This document shows positions 61,614 through 64,000 of a DNA stretch of 64,000 nt, piece after piece. The stretch is taken from assembly GCF_000426745.1 (NCBI RefSeq), contig NZ_AUFY01000006.1, positions 1 through 64,000 of the forward strand, read 5' to 3'. Below the pieces are notes generated by a model. That model did not search any database. It had not been told where the DNA came from and saw only the letters and a list, made by a program, of their open reading frames with translations. The translations under genes were made by a program, and so were the position numbers. This DNA is from Veillonella montpellierensis DSM 17217 (lineage in GTDB: Bacteria; Bacillota; Negativicutes; Veillonellales; Veillonellaceae). Numbering within the stretch: position 1 is the first letter of the stretch; the number at the start of each line of letters is the position of its first letter.

Positions 61614-62336
61614 CTATCGATGTGACGGACCTAAAAATACGGCTTCTTCATAATCACTTCCTCTTAATCTATCAATCACTCGTTCACTATAATGCTTTTT
61701 CGTCTGATCCTCATTGTAGTTTGTTGTCAATATAACCGCTTTCATTGCGTGGCAGCGGTCAATAATAACGCTTTCTACTTTGTTATTAACCCAATCCGAC
61801 TTTAAATATTCCGCTCCGAAGTCATCTAACAGCAATAACGGTATGCTTCTAAGCTTTTGCTCATATTGTAGAAATGCTACTCTATCGCCTTTTGACAATG
61901 TCAGCATAGTGTCTAGCAAGCTTGGCATCGAAATCATCATGCAGCCTTTTCGTAATGCAATCACTTTCTTCAGCACACTAACCGCTATAGATGTTTTACC
62001 AGTACCGGCTGGACCTCTTAAAATGAGGCCTTTACCGGCACTAATATTCTTTTCTAAATTGTCTGTATACTGCTTAACAACTGCATATGCTCCCGCATTT
62101 TCTTTTGGGAATTTACCATGCTTACGCAACCATTCAAAACTCATGTCATAATATCGCTTTGGTATGCCAACAGCTGAATAATTAGCATTTGTATTCAATT
62201 GCATAATGATGGGTTCATCATACACAGGATAAAAGAATTCATTGTTTGCCGTGCACTCTTTCATATTCGGCTTGCCAGTCAACTGGCTCATCTTTCGTAT
62301 TCGTTCTATTTCTGCTGTTACGTTTAGCTGCTCCAT
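61614..62336 (-). CDS. DnaC-like helicase loader ATPase
   Basis: 240 residues. Walker A GLILRGPAGTGKTSIAV, Walker B IPLLLLDDFGAEY, sensor VILTTNYNEDQ and arginine SERVIDRLRG. Loads the replicative helicase on phage DNA together with the replisome organiser upstream. SD GGAGGCAG; its 5' end overlaps the preceding gene by 98 bases in another frame. Confidence 0.9.
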   Translation of the reverse strand: MEQLNVTAEIERIRKMSQLTGKPNMKECTANNEFFYPVYDEPIIMQLNTNANYSAVGIPKRYYDMSFEWLRKHGKFPKENAGAYAVVKQYTDNLEKNISAGKGLILRGPAGTGKTSIAVSVLKKVIALRKGCMMISMPSLLDTMLTLSKGDRVAFLQYEQKLRSIPLLLLDDFGAEYLKSDWVNNKVESVIIDRCHAMKAVILTTNYNEDQTKKHYSERVIDRLRGSDYEEAVFLGPSHR

Positions 62337-63111
62337 TTGCTGCCTCCTCTCTTATTTTGTTATTTAAAATCGCTGTAATGTATGCAGTACTTGCTTTTCC
62401 CTCTTTACTAGCTTTACTAATCGCTGTAATGACTTCATCTTCACCAAAATCATCAACTAAGTATTCTAACTTCTCTTTTGTAATTGGTGAGATTTCACCA
62501 ACATCATTCATGTAAATTTTAAATACGTTTTTATATGGATCATTTGGCATTTCTTTTTCGCGGGCGTCTTCTTCATATGAATATGAATATATATTCTTTC
62601 CTTTCCTTTCCTTTCTTATAGCTTCGTTTGCTTCGTTTGCTTCGTTTGCTTCAAGCAATTGCTTCGTTTTGCTTCGAGCTTTGCCACTCTTAAGACCGCC
62701 TAAACGCCCAGCCTCACTGCGTTTCTTAGATATTTCTTCTTGCTTTTTTTTACGAAGCAAATTTCGTCTAAGTAGTGATGGCGACCAAAAAAATTCACCA
62801 TCTGTTTCAAGCAGTTCACACTCATTAATAAGCAAATTCACATATGCTTCAGCTTGGTTCGCGGTGCTTAATTTTGCTTCGTTGCTTGAAGCAATTGCTT
62901 CATTTTGCTTCATTCCAAATGCTATTCCGAGTCCAGTAAAGGTAATTTTATCCATAGGAAGTTTGTATTCTTCTTGTGCTGCTAATTGCTCAATTAAGAT
63001 CCACCACCAGGCATACGATATAACACCGCACAATTCTTTCATAACAATGATTTTAGGGTCATTACTGGCATTAACATCGTGGCTAAAATAATATGTATCC
63101 TTTGCCATCAT
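62239..63111 (-). CDS. Phage replisome organiser (DnaD-like)
   Basis: 290 residues. N-terminal domain YYFSHDVNASNDPKIIVMKE...YAWWWILIEQ of the Lin1244/Lin1753 replisome-organiser family, a basic linker and a C-terminal DnaD-like module (KEKLEYLVDDFGEDEVITAI, TAYITAILNNKI). Directs the helicase loader to the phage origin. The linker contains EANEANEANEA and a GAAAG pentamer run, both short tandem repeats. Confidence 0.85.
   Translation of the reverse strand: MMAKDTYYFSHDVNASNDPKIIVMKELCGVISYAWWWILIEQLAAQEEYKLPMDKITFTGLGIAFGMKQNEAIASSNEAKLSTANQAEAYVNLLINECELLETDGEFFWSPSLLRRNLLRKKKQEEISKKRSEAGRLGGLKSGKARSKTKQLLEANEANEANEAIRKERKGKNIYSYSYEEDAREKEMPNDPYKNVFKIYMNDVGEISPITKEKLEYLVDDFGEDEVITAISKASKEGKASTAYITAILNNKIREEAANGAAKRNSRNRTNTKDEPVDWQAEYERVHGKQ
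62596..62615. repeat. Pentanucleotide tract (CTTTC)4 in the replisome organiser gene
   Basis: Four perfect CTTTC units (GAAAG on the coding strand) inside the reading frame. A change of one unit shifts the frame. Confidence 0.8.
62621..62652. repeat. 9-bp tandem repeat encoding EAN
   Basis: GCTTCGTTT three times (62621-62647) plus GCTTC, coding for repeated Glu-Ala-Asn on the minus strand; unit changes keep frame. Confidence 0.8.
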
Positions 63112-63827
63112 TGCTCCTTTTCTTTATGTACGATTACCAGCTTACCGGTTGCCACCTGTACAGCTTGTTTAAACTCTTTCTCATTCGAATTTTCATTTGA
63201 TAAATGAATCAAATGAATTGATTTGCATACAGTTAAATCCATAGATTGTAGAAATTTAATTACATTCTCTAACGCAAAATGTGATTGAATTAACCGTTCC
63301 ATTCTATGTTTAAGCAATACACCATCCGTCACTTTTTTGTTTAATATTTCATAAGAATGGTTACACTCAACTAGAATGTGATGTACACCTTTAAATGTGT
63401 ATTTACAATAATATGTATCAGTAATATATAAGAGTTTTTCCTCTCCATCAGTTATTAAATATCCGACATTAGGCACATCATGTTCTAATTCGAACGGTAA
63501 CACAGTAAATACGCCTATTTTTATCGACTGTTTCGGCATTATTTCAATCCATGTACGTTCATCAAGCACATGTAATGCTTGTGCTGTATCTCGTAACATG
63601 TATATCTTATGTCCCAACTTCAACATATCAACCACCGCCTTTGAATGGTCTCCATGTTGATGTGTTACTACAGCACCTAATAAATTAATGAAATTGTACC
63701 TACAAGCTCGTTGAACATCTTTAAAAGGTAAACCTACATCTAACAACAATTCATCACCATTTACGCTTGATTTAATTCGATAGCAGTTACCTTTTGAACT
63801 GCTACCGAACGCTTCAATATTAATCAT
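63108..63827 (-). CDS. MBL-fold metallo-hydrolase of the recombination module
   Basis: 239 residues. VVTHQHGDHSKAVVD is the HxHxDH metal site. FGSSSKGNCYRI, YITDTYYCKYTF and HLSNENSNEKEF complete the YycJ/VicX-like nuclease pattern. In Firmicutes phages this enzyme follows recT and probably acts as the partner exonuclease. Its start overlaps the upstream gene by 8 bases. Confidence 0.88.
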   Translation of the reverse strand: MINIEAFGSSSKGNCYRIKSSVNGDELLLDVGLPFKDVQRACRYNFINLLGAVVTHQHGDHSKAVVDMLKLGHKIYMLRDTAQALHVLDERTWIEIMPKQSIKIGVFTVLPFELEHDVPNVGYLITDGEEKLLYITDTYYCKYTFKGVHHILVECNHSYEILNKKVTDGVLLKHRMERLIQSHFALENVIKFLQSMDLTVCKSIHLIHLSNENSNEKEFKQAVQVATGKLVIVHKEKEQ

Positions 63828-64000
63828 TACTAAACATCTTTTCTGTATTTAGAATTTCACCCGTTTCACTATCAACAAATGTAGGTTCATCTTTAATAGG
63901 TACATCAATTACTTCGCTATTAGCATTATGCTCAATAGTGGTGGCTACATCATCAATGACATCACTTACTTTGCCCTCTACATCAATAATTTCATCAGTA
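63820..64000 (-). CDS. Partial upstream gene, probable RecT C-terminus
   Basis: Last 59 codons of a gene that continues past the right edge: an acidic low-complexity tail (DEIIDVEGKVSDVIDDVATT) ending SETGEILNTEKMFSND. Single-strand annealing proteins (RecT) often have such a tail and often precede the MBL-fold gene. No core domain is visible, so this is inferred from context. Confidence 0.5.
   Translation of the reverse strand, partial: TDEIIDVEGKVSDVIDDVATTIEHNANSEVIDVPIKDEPTFVDSETGEILNTEKMFSND

Noticed and set aside
62596..62652. Possible CRISPR-like repeats
   Set aside because: Units are 5 and 9 bases with no spacers; no CRISPR array or cas gene was found in the window.

Overview
The window looks like a chromosome segment of a Negativicute, most likely Veillonella. 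The evidence is low-GC DNA with Firmicutes-type gene order (comEA-comEC-holA, polC, ribDE-BA-H, cggR-gapA-pgk-tpiA-gpmI-eno), together with phage lysis genes of spanin type, which imply an outer membrane. The genus is an inference. A 31-kb block of housekeeping genes is flanked by two prophage segments in opposite orientation.

Bases 1-5.2 kb are the end of a plus-strand prophage: the C-terminus of a tail fibre, two spare tail-fibre C-terminal cassettes on the opposite strand, a tyrosine recombinase, then zinc-ribbon, XhlA-like, holin and GH25 endolysin genes. Between endolysin and spanins lies a tiny type I toxin-antitoxin locus of Fst/par architecture. The spanin candidates are two long ORFs in different frames of the same DNA. 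Small genes and a candidate junction follow.

Bases 5.2-32.3 kb are core metabolism and information processing: a dCMP deaminase, an M29 aminopeptidase, comEA, comEC, holA, a PolC lacking its proofreading domain, an FMN riboswitch and riboflavin operon, hslO, a methylthioadenosine/S-adenosylhomocysteine salvage group (mtnP, mtnA, ahcY, mtaD), and the CggR-headed lower glycolysis operon.

Bases 32.7-36.1 kb hold a tandem array of three toxin cassettes. Each begins with the same conserved leader and continues into a different toxin end (a possible BECR-like RNase, an ADP-ribosyltransferase, a CdiA-CT-like nuclease). They are separated by copies of a 51-52 aa membrane peptide. All three toxin frames are broken. 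The array runs directly into, and truncates, the tail fibre of the second prophage.

Bases 36-64 kb are a minus-strand contractile-tail (PBSX/XkdK-like) prophage, transcribed right to left: recombination and replication genes, RusA, late regulator, a 7-deazaguanine DNA-modification cluster (ParB-like, QueD-like paralogue, DpdA, QueD, QueE, FolE), terminase with a group I intron carrying a GIY-YIG endonuclease, portal, scaffold, capsid, a MuF head protein with a C-terminal TNT-type toxin plus candidate immunity gene, then connectors, sheath, tube, frameshifted chaperone, tape measure, baseplate and tail fibre. The tail-fibre switch sequence ACAAGGGGGAAT occurs in both prophages, which makes a DNA-inversion system for host-range switching the most striking hypothesis in the window.
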